Source of the DNA: Sparassis latifolia
Taxonomy: Eukaryota; Basidiomycota; Agaricomycetes; Polyporales; Sparassidaceae
Direction: 5' to 3'
Length of the DNA stretch: 64,000 bases
Assembly: GCA_018466975.1 (NCBI GenBank)
Contig: CM031561.1
Location: forward strand, 1,116,001 to 1,180,000
Shown here: piece after piece, positions 35,518 to 47,773 of the stretch
How the letters are laid out: each line of letters opens with the position of its first letter
Position numbering within the stretch: the first letter of the stretch is position 1
The notes under the pieces: generated by a model
The model's input: only the letters and a program-made list of their open reading frames with translations
Database searches by the model: none
What the model was told of the DNA's origin: nothing
Made by a program: the position numbers and the translations under genes

Positions 35518-35524
35518 TCATAAG
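35338..35524. repeat. Direct repeat pair including the 3' end of the MFS gene
   Basis: Copy 1 at 35338-35404 and copy 2 at 35444-35524 share blocks in the same order: ATTCAATTCATTCAATC, GCCTATATA, CGCAAACGGAGCCGCAGT and GATCTTTCATAAG. The last block of copy 2 includes the relic stop codon region of the minus-strand MFS gene. The copies differ by small insertions, so this is a local duplication that has since diverged. Confidence 0.85.
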
Positions 35525-37261
35525 CCCTTTTCTTTGCCTTGCTCTTCTTCCTCCCTCTCCAGCTGCTTGTTCAACTCTGTGAGGTGTAGTTTGAAGATGT
35601 ACACATATGGCGGTACTGCCGGTCAGAGAACGCGTTCACGAGCGCTACCGCTACGGCACGCTTGGATGGAGGACGAGGGAAGGAGTTGCTGACCCAGGTG
35701 TACAGCACGACGAAGCCTGCATGCTAGTCAGAATATTATCACCGTGCTGCAACGCTCTGGCACGTACCTGCATATGACTGGGCCATCAAGAAGAGGGAAA
35801 CGTATCGGGCGGCCGTGTTCATAGTGCTGATCGCGATTACGAAGCCGATGAGACCGAAGAAGTACGGGATGCTCATATGGTAGAAACGTTCACCGGTCTT
35901 GTCAGAGTGCCTGGCAAGCAAACCATGAACAGCTACCCAAACATCCCAAAAATTGAATAGCGCACCGAGAGACGATGTACGCCAGAATGGCGGTGAGCAC
36001 AAATGGCGGGGCGCACAGCAGCAGCGTCACGGTCCGACCGAAGCCCATCGTCGCGCTGAGAGTCGGGAAGTACGCGTTGAAACTGAGCGCGACGACCTGG
36101 CTCGTCATCATGAACGCGAGCCACCAAGCTCGCCAGTCCGTGACGGCGAGCCACAGTCCATGCATCTGCCCGCCCGCCTCGGTCTCTGACTCGTCGCCGA
36201 CGCCTGCGTCCTCCTCCATGCGCAGCATGGCGAGGCGGCGCTCCAGCGGGCTGAGCCACCGCCCGTGCGTCGTCGCGGGGAAGTCGGGGAGAATAAAAAT
36301 CGCCAAGAGCGCGAAAAGATCGTCAGGGAGCCCTCGATATAGAAGAGCCAGCGCCAGGCGGCACGCCCGAGCTTGCCCTGCATGCCGTCGAGGATACCGG
36401 AGGCCATCAGGGAGCCGAAGGCGTTGCTGATGATATTCCCGCAGTACAGGAGGGCGGTGCGGAGCCCAGTTCACTGCGCTTGTACCATTTACTGAGAAGG
36501 AAGAGCGCGCCGGGGAAAAATGCGGCTTCGATGAAGCCCAGGAAGAAACGCGTCAGAAGCGCACCGACGAAGCTGGCGTGGCGTTTCTGTAAATCAGCGA
36601 CGGTCAAAATTATCATGAAGATGCCCTCACTTCTTCGTGATCCCTACAAGGTAATTCAGCTGACAGCCGTGCCATAATTGTCCAACCACTGACCTGTCAA
36701 TATGGACATCATTCCCCAAATTGCCATGCATATTGGTATATGAAGCGACGGTTTTCCAACATAATTCATAATCATGTTGCTGTGCCAATGCACGTGAGAC
36801 AAAGACATCAAGGTGAAAACAGAAGACACTTACGAAGGTACCTGCATGATGATGTAACCGACATAGAGGATCGACAGTAATGTCGCGAAGTCCTGACCCT
36901 TGAGATGCAGGTCTGTCTCAAAGCCTCGAAGCCGCGCAGCTCTTTGAGAGCGAAGAGTTAAATCCATGACGCGCTTGGTAGAAAAAGAACAATGCACACC
37001 CTGCGTTATTGCGATCGATCTACAGTGCTCGCATGTTAGCTTCAACGTCGACATTAAATAAAGGATAGATCTCACGTAGTTCAGAATGTAAATGATAACC
37101 AGGATGGACATGCGGAGGTCCAATTTCAAGAGCAACCACTTCTCCATCTTCTTCCTCTGTTCGGTGCCCCCGAACTCGGCGTCTGGATCATCCTGGGCGA
37201 CCTTGACGGATTCGAGGTCCTCAACCTTCTCGACGGAGGGGGACTTGATATCGGACGACAT
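35518..37261 (-). pseudogene. MFS transporter (allantoate permease-like), C-terminal deletion and frame breaks
   Basis: Minus-strand paralogue of the gene at 41099-43004. It starts MSSDIKSPSVEKVEDLE, then the family core KLDLRMSILVIIYILNYIDRNN (spread over exons), GYIIMQVPSNMIMNYVGKPS, FVGALLTRFFLGFIEAAFFPG, FSKWYKR-like LLSKWYKRSELG and FNAYFPTLSATMGFG. Two single-base breaks lie at short runs (36465-36467 and 36314-36317). More tellingly, NAFS is joined directly to a segment encoding YVYIFKLHLTELNKQLE in another frame. Compared with the paralogue, about 37 residues including the last membrane helix and its intron are missing. As assembled, translation stops at 35571. The relic C-terminus would end at 35518. 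Function as a transporter is doubtful; an uncollapsed assembly error is the alternative. Confidence 0.75.
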
Positions 37262-37766
37262 CGGGCTTCAGAGAGGAATTTTCTGAGGGGAGGTCGACGA
37301 AGGAGGAACCCAAATCCGCGTCCAACTTGTACTCGGCGGACCGACCCGGAAAAAAAGGAGAACGCAGTGTGCTTCCATCCGTGTGACATTTCGCGGCGTT
37401 GTGGGGATCAGGCACTACCAGTACTAAACTTATCTCGGGCATGGTACGCGGTCACAGGGCGAGAGATGTGGACGACGACGAGCCGGTGGGGCCGCGTCGC
37501 TGCGAGGTCCAAAGCTCAGCCACAAGATCAGCCACAACCTTGGCACTCCGCTTACGGTAAAGTGGAAAAGTGGGAAGATGATGATCGGCTACCAGTGCCA
37601 GATTGCAGACGCGTGCACCACGTGACCGACGCGAACGTTGTTTACGCGCACCGACCGCGCCTTTCCAACTTCCCGCGCTCGCCAGCCGCAGTGCTTGCTG
37701 GATGCCCCGCCAGTCTCGGTAACATTTTCCTGTTTCTTTTCTATCCCTTAGTTTCTTTCTTTTGTC
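37262..37766. other. Divergent promoter region
   Basis: About 500 bp shared between the minus-strand MFS gene and the RING gene. Open frames here lack motifs; no other feature seen. Confidence 0.45.
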
Positions 37767-38628
37767 ATGGACGACCCCACCGATATCTTTCTCACCACTC
37801 AGGAGCGCATTGGCCTGGCGATCTCGAAGCTCCCCACCCTCACCAAGAGTCAGATCCCGCTGGACGACTCATGTCCCATCTGTCTCATTTCATTCAAAGC
37901 CATCTACGACAAGCCGGAAGATAGAGAGAACGAGCTCGTTGGCTTGACCCCTGAACCGATCCCTCTGGGTGGCGTCACGAAACTCGACGTATGCGGACAT
38001 GTATTCTGCCGAGAAGAGTGAGTGTTTCTCCTTAACCGTACACACTCATCTGAACGCGTTTGCACAGCCTGATCGAGTGGATAAGAGGAAGGGTATGCCG
38101 TTGTCGATCTTCGCATGTTGTTCATCATTGACACTTTGACCAGCACGGCACTTGCCCCGCGTGCCGGCACACGTTCCTGAACGTCAGACCTATCTCAGAC
38201 TCTGATTATGAATCCTCCGACGGCGACTACGTTCCGGGCGAGGATGACGACGAGGAGGAGGAGGAGGACGGTTTCCTCGATATCGACGGTTTTACCGACA
38301 TGGACGCAGAGTTCGACGTCGACGAGATGGACCTGGAGGTGGACGCTGTGTCGGAGTTCAGCGGGGGTGTGTGGGACGACGAAGGTGAGTATGAGGATGC
38401 GGATGAGAGCATGGAAAACTTGGGCTTGAGTGACGGGGATGGCTCGGAGAGCCTTTCGGAAGGCGAATTGTTTGTCACTCCCGAGGAGAATTTGCTGGTA
38501 GATGGTGCGTTCCTGCTTTGCCTTCGTGGCTCCTCTTCTTACAGGTTCCCATAGACGCAGGCGTTTACGACGACGAGACGTACTTGTCAGCACCTGAAGA
38601 CGACAATGCTGCAGAGGAATCCAAGTAG
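37767..38628 (+). CDS. RING-finger protein with acidic tail (putative E3 ligase)
   Basis: Four exons, 37767-38017, 38068-38092, 38144-38504, 38555-38628; 236 codons. The RING is C3HC4-like: CPICLISF, then a spacer, CGHVFC, and CPAC (residues about 36-90), split by two introns. Helix between the zinc sites: REDLIEWIRGRHGT. The C-terminal 150 residues are extremely acidic (runs of D and E from 38230 onward). Family role: RING domains recruit E2 enzymes for ubiquitination. The substrate is unknown. It is convergent with the AlaX-type gene (138 bp between stops). Confidence 0.8.
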
Positions 38629-38766
38629 AGTACCTTCACAATCGGAAGACATATGGCATTTTATTCACGTACTCCCATTGGTTTGTTATTACTGTATCGC
38701 ATTGCAAACATATTCACTTTTGTACACTACAGTCTGTTCTATTCTATGCCATTCCTCTAGGTATGT

Positions 38767-40461
38767 TTAAGCGTTGAGCACCTCTGCGACTGATGCCCCC
38801 TCCCGCCCCTCCCTCCAGACTCCAGTAAACTTTCCGCTCCAGCGTGTTCCCTTACCACCACCCCTCACGTCGAGCTTGGCTTTCAATCCCTCGCCCACTT
38901 CTTTGACTCGCTTATCGTCCGACCCAAAGATGAGCACTACGCTTGTGCTAGAGGTCGTCTGTGAAGAGGGAGATGAGGCAAGGACCACAAGGAATGGCGG
39001 TGAGTCTGGTGTAGAAGTGATCTCGTTCACAAAGGCCGTTGAGATAGCAGACAGGAGCCCAAGCGCATTCGAAGAGTCGTCCGTGCGGTGTCGGTGTAGT
39101 AGGATCTCTCGGTCGTCCTTGATCAGAGATTGGTTGACCAACTCCTTTGCAATTGCGTCAGCGAGCTCCGTCTCGACGTCCTCCACCCGCTTCACAGCCC
39201 GCTTCCGCTCCTCCACGACCTGCTCCACCCGCTCGGGCACTTGCAGCGCGCCGCAGCTGAGCGTCGCCGATGTGCTTGTCAGCAGAGCGTGCGTAGACAC
39301 CAGGTGGGTGATGAGCCGAGGTCCTGCGAGAAAGTACAGGCGAGCAGAAGTTGTGCTGGACCGCGACAACGCGTCAGTGTGGGGAAGCAGGAAGAGTTGG
39401 AGATTGTGCAAGGTCGGCAAGTGTGTACCGCAACATCTGCATACGACACGAGCATCAGCAGCCAGTTCGCGAATTGGTGAGCGTAGGTACACTCACGGAT
39501 TGCGGTCGACCCCGTCAATGATTACCGTCCTTTTCACCCCACCAGTGTAATCCGCAGGCAGCGCCTTTCCTACGCTTCGTCCGCTCTGTAACTTTGCGAC
39601 CTCTGGCACTTTCTCCGGATTTAGTTCTTCTACCTCTATGTGAACTGAGCGACCCTCGAATGCGAGCCGATTGGCTTCGTCCTGGATCGAAGCAATCTCT
39701 TCAGCGGACATACTCCGCGGGATTTCCACATATGATGGGGTAGGAAAGGCAGTGAGGGACCACGAGAGCGTAGGGAGATTAAGCCGTCTCTCCAATAGGG
39801 CGGAGAGCAGATGCTGCGACGTGTGCATGCTCATCTACACGGTAAGTCTCAGCCTCGCGTCGCGGATAAAAGCCGTATCCATTGCGAGACTCACATGGTC
39901 CAGTCGTCGCTTGAACCCCTCCTCGCCCAGCGCTACTCCTACCTTGGCTCCGGGAAGGAACGCACGAATTGCACCTTGCCCATCCTGGTCGTGTGCGCGA
40001 ATATAGTGCACGGCATGCCCACCGTGACGTTTCGCCTCGATTACATTCCACTCCTCGCCGTCGGGACTGGTGAGGATCCCGATGTCCGACGGCTGGCCAC
40101 CGCCTTCTGGGAAGATAATAGTATCGTGGAGGACGACCTCGAGGAGGGGCTGGGAGGGAACTGGCGAAGCCTTCCCCTTCTTGCTCTTCCTGCCATTGGA
40201 TGGGATGGCGGGTGATTGGGAGAGCGTACAGCTGATCACGGTGGTCGGAAGTTCACGCAGGAGGGGGTCTCCTGGAAGAGTGAGTTGTTCGGTCAGTTAT
40301 ATGCGGCAGGGACCACTGGACACGTTTCACGCACTCTGACATGCTAGCAGGCCGACCGGGATAGGGATCTGCGTCTCCGATGGAATGCTGAGGGTCTGGG
40401 AGACGATGCGATGGTACGTTGGAGGAGTAACGGGTAGAAGAAGAACTGCTGAAGCCGCCAT
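38767..40461 (-). CDS. Alanyl-tRNA editing protein AlaX/AARSD1-like
   Basis: Four exons on the minus strand: 40335-40461, 39895-40271, 39497-39834, 38767-39436; 503 codons, no frame break. Family role: free-standing editing domain that deacylates Ser-tRNA(Ala). Landmarks: VGLLACQRDPLLRELPT, the beta-barrel segment DTIIFPEGGGQPSD, the zinc-binding HTSQHLLSALLE (second motif HxxxH) and CCGTHLP (CxxxH), followed by a long helical region KRAVKRVEDVETELADAIAK. The start MAASAVLLLPVTPPTYHR matches the eukaryotic AARSD1 layout (AlaX-II type). Residual C-terminal domain resembles the DHHA1-like part of AlaRS. Confidence 0.88.
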
Positions 40462-41098
40462 CTGGAGTCTCTGTGCGCGGTAGGACGGAGAATTGGAAGA
40501 ACATATCGGATTAATATTGTGCTCTCTGACCGAGTCGGAGATGACAGATGCTTACAGACGATGCGGGGAGCCTATTCGTGATGGCTCGCTCCGTGTGTAC
40601 CTGCCCCGCTCGCTGCTTCTCCGCACTCTGGTGGATAGGTTGCCGACGATCGGAACGCGCGAGATCGTCGAGCGGAGATGCGGACCGGACATCCGTGTCG
40701 CCGTCACGCGCAAGGCGCGATCGCGACCACTGTGCAACGATCGCGACTTGGCTCTCCTCACCAGACCGCATTCCACCCCTTGACCAGAACCTTTCACCTT
40801 CCCCAATGACCCTATATTTCACCTTCGTCCCGAGCTCCGGTGTTGCCTCACGACCATCCTGCCAATCCTTTCAGAATCGTAACCATTACATGCCCAACAT
40901 CCGATGTGTGTGCATGGGCCTCCTCTGCTTGCCCGCCAGAGTGCATGTAGGCTCTCCAGCCCAGGCTTATGTTTTTCTCCGCTGAGGTATAAAGTAACTT
41001 GTACCCACCTTCGGAGAATTTTCACTGAACCTTACTCATAGACGAGTTCTTCTCTTGCTCTCTCTGCATAGACGAAGTACACACGACCCGCTTCGGTC
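40462..41098. promoter_or_regulatory. Divergent promoter region with TATA-like element
   Basis: About 640 bp between the AlaX gene and the plus-strand MFS gene. GTATAAAGTAAC at about 40985 lies some 110 bp before the MFS start codon and is a plausible TATA element. Overlapping open frames on both strands show no family motif. Confidence 0.4.
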
Positions 41099-43004
41099 AT
41101 GTCTCCTACTTCTATCACTGACCTCAAAAGGTCAGATGACCCTGCGCGGCATCTAGAAACCGCTCATAGTGACACCGACCAAGAGTTCGGTGGCCACGAA
41201 GCCCGGAAGAAGCTTGAGAGGAAGCTTCTTCTCAAGCTCGACTTACGTGTTTCTATGCTTATTATAATATACATCTTGAATTATGTAAGCCGTCTCTCTG
41301 TCCTTATATCTCTTCTGTACTGAAATTTACGTCTGAAGATCGATCGTAATAATGCGGCGTAAGTCCTTGTAGTTGGGTTGGCATACGTACACATCTAAAA
41401 TACTGTTTTCAGTGCTGCGAGATTGCGTGGCTTTGAGCAAGACTTGAAGCTCACAGACCAGCAGTTCGACACACTACTGAGTATCACTTATGTCGGATAC
41501 ATTCTCATGCAAGTACCATCGTAAGTCGGCTTTTAGAATTAGTAGTCCCTGCGTCGCTGACAACCGTTCGCCAGAAACATGTTCCTGAATTATATTGGGA
41601 AGCCCTCCATATACCTCCCGATTTGCATGATCCTCTGGGGGACCATAACTTGCTTGACGGGTATGTCGGTTACTTTGACACATTATGGATCTGTGCTGAA
41701 TGCTATCGGTTAGGCGTGACCACAGGGTATGTGTTTGTTGAGCAACTCTCCATCCAGTTTCTCACATTTCTCTTTTCCAAGTTTCGCTGGTGCCCTTTTG
41801 ACTCGATTCTTCCTGGGATTCGTCGAAGCGGCATTCTTCCCAGGAGCTCTCTTCATTCTTTCCAAGTGGTATAAACGATCCGAGCTCGGCCTGCGTACTG
41901 CGCTCCTTTCTTGCGGTAGTCTCATCAGTAACGCGTTCGGATCGCTAATCGCCTCTGGTATTTTGGACAATATGGAGGGTAAACGGGGACATGCTGCTTG
42001 GCGGTATGCAGGCTTCCAATGATGGTTACAATGCATCGCCCAAAATATAGGATTTCAAATACAGGTGGTTGTTCTACATCGAAGGCGCCATCACCGTTTT
42101 CGTCGCTGTCTGCTCCTTTTTCATCCTACCCGACTTCCCATCCACTTCGCGGAGATGGTTAAGCCCTATTGAAGAGCGCCTTGCACTGAAGCGTATGGAA
42201 GAGGACGTAGGCATCGGCGACGAGGAGCAGACAGAGACGGGCGGCGCTTTACACGGGCTAGCGTTGGCGTTCAGCGACTGGAAGGTGTGGTGGCTTGCGG
42301 TAGCACTGACGAGCATTGTACTCTCGCTGTCGTTCAATGCCTTTTTCCCGACGCTGAGTGCGACTATGGGGTATAGTACGCTCGTGTCGCTGCTGCTCTG
42401 TGCGCCTCCCTGGGTGTTCGCGACGCTGGTCGCGTTTGCGGTGACTAGGTAAGTCCGTCGCCTGTTGCGCAGAGTGAAGTGCTGACGATGCGGTTCTGGT
42501 CCGCCAGACATTCGGATGCCACTCAGGAACGGTTCTACCACATCATCATCCCTCTCTTCTTCGGCATCGTTGGGTTTGTGATCGCGGTGTCGACGATGGA
42601 TAAGGCTGCGCGATACGTCTCTTTGTTCCTCATGGCGCAATCGTACTCCGGATTCATCACTTTCCTCGCATGGATGAGTAGCTCCATTCCGCGACCCCCG
42701 TCCAAGCGTGCCGTCTCGCTCGCGTTCATAAATGCCTTCTCTCAGTTGGGAAATATAGCTGGATCGTAAGCTTCTCGTACGATCTGTGTGTACATCGAGC
42801 GCTGAGCACCTTTCCTGCAGATACACCTGGCCGGCCAATTGGGGCATGACATATCGCTACTCGTACGCCATTTGTATCTCGACGAACGGGTTGGGTATTA
42901 TTATGTGCTACATGTTCAAACTACATCTTAAGCATCTGAACAAGGAGATGGAGAAGAAGGAGGAGCGAGAGGGGACAGTGAACGGTTTCCGGTACTTGAT
43001 ATGA
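41099..43004 (+). CDS. MFS transporter, allantoate permease / anion:cation symporter type
   Basis: Intron-rich gene, about 500 codons, twelve likely membrane helices. Family role: proton symport of organic anions such as allantoate, nicotinate or related vitamins; the substrate is not determinable. Landmarks: FGGHEARKKLERK before helix 1, KLDLRVSMLIIIYILNYIDRN, AARLRGFEQDL, YVGYILMQVPSNMFLNYIGK, CMILWGTITCLTG, FAGALLTRFFLGFVEAAFFPG, SKWYKRSELGLRTALL, FYIEGAITVFVAVCSFFILP, LSFNAFFPTLSATMGY and the C-terminal NAFSQLGNIAGSYTWPANWG. All introns checked are GT-AG with correct phase, and no frame break was found. Intact counterpart of the damaged copy at 35.5-37.3 kb, in the opposite orientation. 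Confidence 0.87.
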
Positions 43005-43529
43005 TCTTGTAAGTTTCATGATACATCTATCATTCGTTAGTGTAGAGTATACTCTTTTGTTGTAATACTAGATTTCTCTTTCATTCTGCGGGTATTCTCG
43101 GGTGGTTCCATGACACCACTAGCAGCAGCTATAGAATTTTGTCGGGGCTCCCTGAAGTCACTCCATGATAGAAGATAAATGGAAAATCAATGGTGAGAGA
43201 TTCGAACTGGATTTGAGAACACGCATTCGATGATAGCCTCGACCAACGACTGCAATTAATAGTCTCCCGAAGGCAGACCAATAGTGACCTTGCTGAGGTG
43301 GGGAGGACGATCACAATATAGCTACAACAACTTCGCGAATTCGACTGCCTGAGCGCAAGTATTCCTAAGTATTCCCGAAGAGGGTGAAGTTCGGGGAAAT
43401 ATCGGGCATTCCGCGCTCTGTGCAAGTACCACAGCTGACCGACGCTGACCTCCATCCTCCACACATTTTAAAGGCCACGGTCCGTTTCACTCATCGATTT
43501 GCTTTGCTCACTCACCGATAGATACAACT
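43005..43529. other. Intergenic / upstream region of beta-mannosidase
   Basis: About 525 bp. TTTTAAA at about 43467, some 60 bp before the start codon, may act as a TATA element. A TTCGAA-containing stretch near 43200 was examined as a tRNA and rejected. Confidence 0.4.
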
Positions 43530-46500
43530 ATGTCTACCTCCAGGGCCATCGACCAGGGTTGGACGTTTACCCAGATCGGCGGCGGCGACGTCGTCAAGAA
43601 CGGTGAGTGGCTTGCTGTGCATGAGTTCCCAACGACCGTGCATGTCGAGCTTCTCAAGTACAAGAAGATCCCAGACCCGGTACGTGTGTTTGTCGCTATC
43701 CGTACGATCGTCCTGCCGATGATATGACTGATATGTTTGTGTTCCTGGAACAGTTCGTCGGGTTGCATGAATGGGATGTGCAATGTAAGTGTCACGGTTG
43801 ATGAGTGTGGATGTGATATCTTAGATCCTATTGCAGGGGTCGGCGAGGTCCCTTGGGCTTTCAGGGCCACGTTTAGTGCCAGCCAAGCCGAAGTGTCTGC
43901 GCCTAACGCGGACCTCGTATTCGACGGTCTTGATACATTCGCAGTGGTCGAGCTCGTACGATGCGCCAGCTTCGTGGCTTTCAACCCGCTACTGATATTC
44001 TTCGCGCACAGAACGGGCACAAAATCTTAGAGCGAGTAGTCCTCTATGCTGATCGGGATGAATATTGAACGTATATTAGGACTGAAAATCAGTTCATCGC
44101 TCACCGCGTGAATGTCAAGCAATACCTTAGATTGGGGGACAACGACCTTGTTATCAACTTTGCCAGTGCATTCCGTAAGGTATGAATTTTCAATGCGTCG
44201 CATTTCACTGGATAACACTGTATCATAATTGTTCCAGGGTCGGGAGGTCGAGAAACAGCACACTAAATTGAACCTGTGGAATGGCGACTCAAGTCGTCTC
44301 CACGTCCGCAAGGCTCAATACAAGTACGTGCTTGCATATATCTCAGCTGACGCGTAATTGACGATCGCTTGGACAGCTACGGATGGGACTGGGGTATGTC
44401 ATCCCGTGACGCAAAGCTTGACTTTCCCTGACACTTTTCACAGGCCCAGTACTCATGACCGTTGGTCCATGGAAGCCCATCAAATTCGAGACGTACCAGG
44501 CGCGCATCACAGACGTCGATGTTCGCACCAGGGTTGCGGAAGACCTTTCCGCGAACGTCGAGGTCAACTTCTCGCTGTCGAATGCAGATCACAGTATTGC
44601 CTCTGTTAGCCTCAAGGGTGCAGGTGACTCCCTCGTGGTTGGCCAAACGGATGTCAAGATCAACCATTCCACTGCCAAGGCGCAGTTTAAGTTGTCAGCG
44701 GGCGCATTTGAATTATGGTATCCTGTTGGTTATGGCAAGCAGCCGCAGTACACCGTCGAGATCCAGGTGGCCGATCAGGTGCATACGTGTGTCGCACCAT
44801 GTTTGGGTATCAGGGTACTCACGCTTTGTATATATTCATTGTAGAGCGGTAATGTGCTGGACAAGAAAATCCAGAAAATCGCATTCCGCCGTGCGCGTGT
44901 AGTCCAGGATGAGTTGATTGGCCAGGAAGGCCGCACATTCCTCTTCGAGATCAACAACATCAGGATATTTTGCGGAGGTGTGCTTCCGGCGAGCTGTCAA
45001 GCTGATTTTCGTTCCGTTGACACATGCCTCTAATCAGGTTCTAACTGGATTCCTGCCGATTCGTTCCTCACTACGTGCGTATTTTCCCCGGACCCCGGCT
45101 TTGCACTGTAGTCAATTGTTTCCCCACACAAGGATGACCCCAGAGAGGTACCGCGCATGGTTGCAGTTGCTGATTGACGGCAATCAGAACATGGTCCGTG
45201 TGTGGGGAGGAGGAATCTATGAGGCTGATGTCTTCTATGACATTTGTGATGGTGATTATCGATCCTCAGATCAGCCCATCATTTCGCTGTCTCACACTAC
45301 CTTACGTAGAATTGGGCATCCTAGTATGGCAGGACTTTATGTTCGGATGCGGTCAAGTACGTCACGTCTCAGATTGGTCATTGTGCTTTGTTCTCTAGCT
45401 GATGCGGAACATTTTAGTATCCCGCGTACGGTTCGTTCACGAAGTCTGTCCAATTGGAAGTCGAGCAAAATGTCAAGAGGCTCAGACATCATCCGTCAGT
45501 CGTAATCTTCGGTACGTTCTCAGGTCTTCTGCGGCATTTGCTGGACGTCAGCTGACTGTATTCTTTCCAGCCGGAAACAACGAAGGTTAGTCGCAGCGTG
45601 GTCAACTTATAGAACCGCTAACTGAGGCACAACGGCGTACTAGATTATCAGCTCGCTGAGTCGTGCAAGCTCGATCTGGACTACAATGACGAGAAGTCCG
45701 ATTTCCGCCATTCAACTTTCCCTGCTCGTTACATCTATGAGCGCCTTCTCCCCTCTGTCGTGGAGAAGCTGAGTGATATTCACTATCACCGCAGCTCGCC
45801 ATACAGTGGGTTTGGGAAGGTCACCACTGACCGGCACTACGGTGATCTCCATCAATGTGAGCTGGCAATGTGCAGGGTGTGAAAAATAATTTTCTGAGTG
45901 TATCGACAGGGAACGTGTGGCATGGCTCACAGGAACCGTGGCATAACTGGGATATCTTGTCCGGCCGTTTCGTTTCTGAATTTGGAATGTGGGTACTGTA
46001 CCCTTTGTCTGTACCCGACTGACTGTTGGCGCAGGGAAGCTTATCCTGACATCCGTACTGTGGATTACTGGATCGGTGAAAATAAGTCTGAGCGGTATCC
46101 CCAGTCAAGGTATACACGTCCATGATTAATTCCGTAAGTATCCCAATCTTCTGTACAGGATCATGAACAATCACAACAAGGCTGATGGCTTCGAACGCCG
46201 ACTCGAGGTAAGGTTCTGCAAATCTTTCATCGATCGAAGCGCTGATCGCATATACGCTCGTCAGCTATACCTCGTGGAGAACTTCAAGCATGCCTTCGAC
46301 GTCGAGAGGTGAGGGTGCACGTCAAGTGATACGTGTGTCTTCTCACTGGGAGTCGCAGTTATGTGTACTACACCCAGATCATGCAGGCCGAGACCCTTGC
46401 TTCTGCATACCGTCTCTGGAGACGTAACTGGCAAGGCAAGGGCAAAGAATACACCGCCGGTGCCCTCGTGTGGCAGGTATGCGAAAACAAGATCCCTTTA

Positions 46501-47283
46501 TTCTCCCACATTGACCTAGTGAACAGATCAATGACTGCTGGCCTGTGACCTCGTGGGCCATAGTCGACTACTTCTTGCGCCCGAAGCCGGGCTACTTCAC
46601 CATTAAGCGCGAGCTTCGTCCATTCACGGTCGGCATGACTCGCAAGGATGAAACGACATTTGCTGATGACCTCACTGCGGCCTTCTTCACCATCGAGACC
46701 GTGCTTGAGATCTGGGGTACCAACAGCACGTTGTCGGACACGAAGGTGACGCTCTCCGTTTCTGCGTTCGACCTGCACTCGGAGTGGAGGTACCACTTCG
46801 ACAAGCCTGTCGTGCTTGCTGCGAATGCGAGCACGGAGCTCTACAAGGGCGAGCTGCCGGGCCAGCCCAAGCGCACGAAGAAGAGCGAGATCCCCAAGGC
46901 GATCATCGTCTCCGCGCGGCTAATTGACGAGAACGGCGTCGTTCTCGGGCGGTACTCCAACTGGTACGTCGCGGCAGTGATCGTCACCCGCGCTCGTCAT
47001 GCTCACCGCACTTCTTGCTCTCAGGCCCGAGCCGTTCAAGTTCATTAATTTCCCGGCCGTCGAGGATCTCGGGTTCAAGATCACCCGCGGGTCTGACGGC
47101 GAATCTGTAGAGCTCTCGACCCGGAAACCCGTCAAGGGAATCGTGCTCGACGTCGATGGAGAAGCGGCGCAGTGGAGTGATCAGGCCATTGATCTCGTGC
47201 CCGACGACCCACAGGTGATCAAGGTGGTGGGCCTGAACGGCAGGCAGGTCAAAGCTCGGTTCCTCGGGGACGGCACTGCGTGA
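43530..47283 (+). CDS. Beta-mannosidase, glycoside hydrolase family 2 (MndB-like)
   Basis: About 850 codons over many small exons. Family role: exo-hydrolysis of terminal beta-1,4-mannose from manno-oligosaccharides. The start STSRAIDQGWTFTQIG has no signal peptide, fitting the intracellular B-type enzymes that finish mannan breakdown. Jelly-roll segment with FVGLHEWDVQW, then YNYGWDWGPVLMT, the catalytic barrel with MVRVWGGGIYE, WQDFMFGC, acid/base Glu in FAGNNEDYQL, YHRSSPY, HQWNVWHG, nucleophile Glu in RFVSEFGMEAYP, and LVWQINDCWPVTSWA. All phases checked agree. One intron (44032-44079) has a GC donor (AGA|GCGAGT), needed to give KILETENQF in frame. It lies beside a sugar- or anion-type transporter in tandem, but no link is shown. 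Confidence 0.92.
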
Positions 47284-47773
47284 GCTTTCTGCATAAAAGA
47301 TTGTGTCGTATACTCGTGTATTAGAGGTCATATGTGAGAACCATACCTCATTCATGTGCTCATTGCAACGTCGTTGCCTGCATTCAATTCATCTTTTTTC
47401 CAACGTGTTCGAACCAATGGGTGGAAGAGAGATAATAAAGCGCTTTATGCAATTAAGTCTCCCGGGAGATACAATGTATATGCCCCGATGAAGAACGATA
47501 CGGACATATCATACAAGCAGTACACGGTAGTAGAAATAGACGGTGTAAACAGTCCAGTTTACAAGAATAGAACTCGCGACCCAGTAGAGCAAAAATGACG
47601 ACACTATGGCAGTCAGACATGGGACAACAGCAGATGCAAAAGGCCGAGCGGATGATGGGGAACGATGTATCAATGCAATGGGTGGGGCTGGATGACACAA
47701 GGGGGTGTGAATGTTCTAGGAGCCAATGCAAGATGCCACGGGAGAAGAGGAGGAAAAAAAGTCTAAGCATCCA
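47284..47773. other. Intergenic, convergent 3' ends
   Basis: About 490 bp between the stops of beta-mannosidase and the Rheb gene; no supported feature. Confidence 0.45.

Noticed and set aside
43180..43260. Possible tRNA (TTCGAA-containing B-box-like stretch)
   Set aside because: The T-arm flanks do not pair and no acceptor stem or D-arm could be folded.
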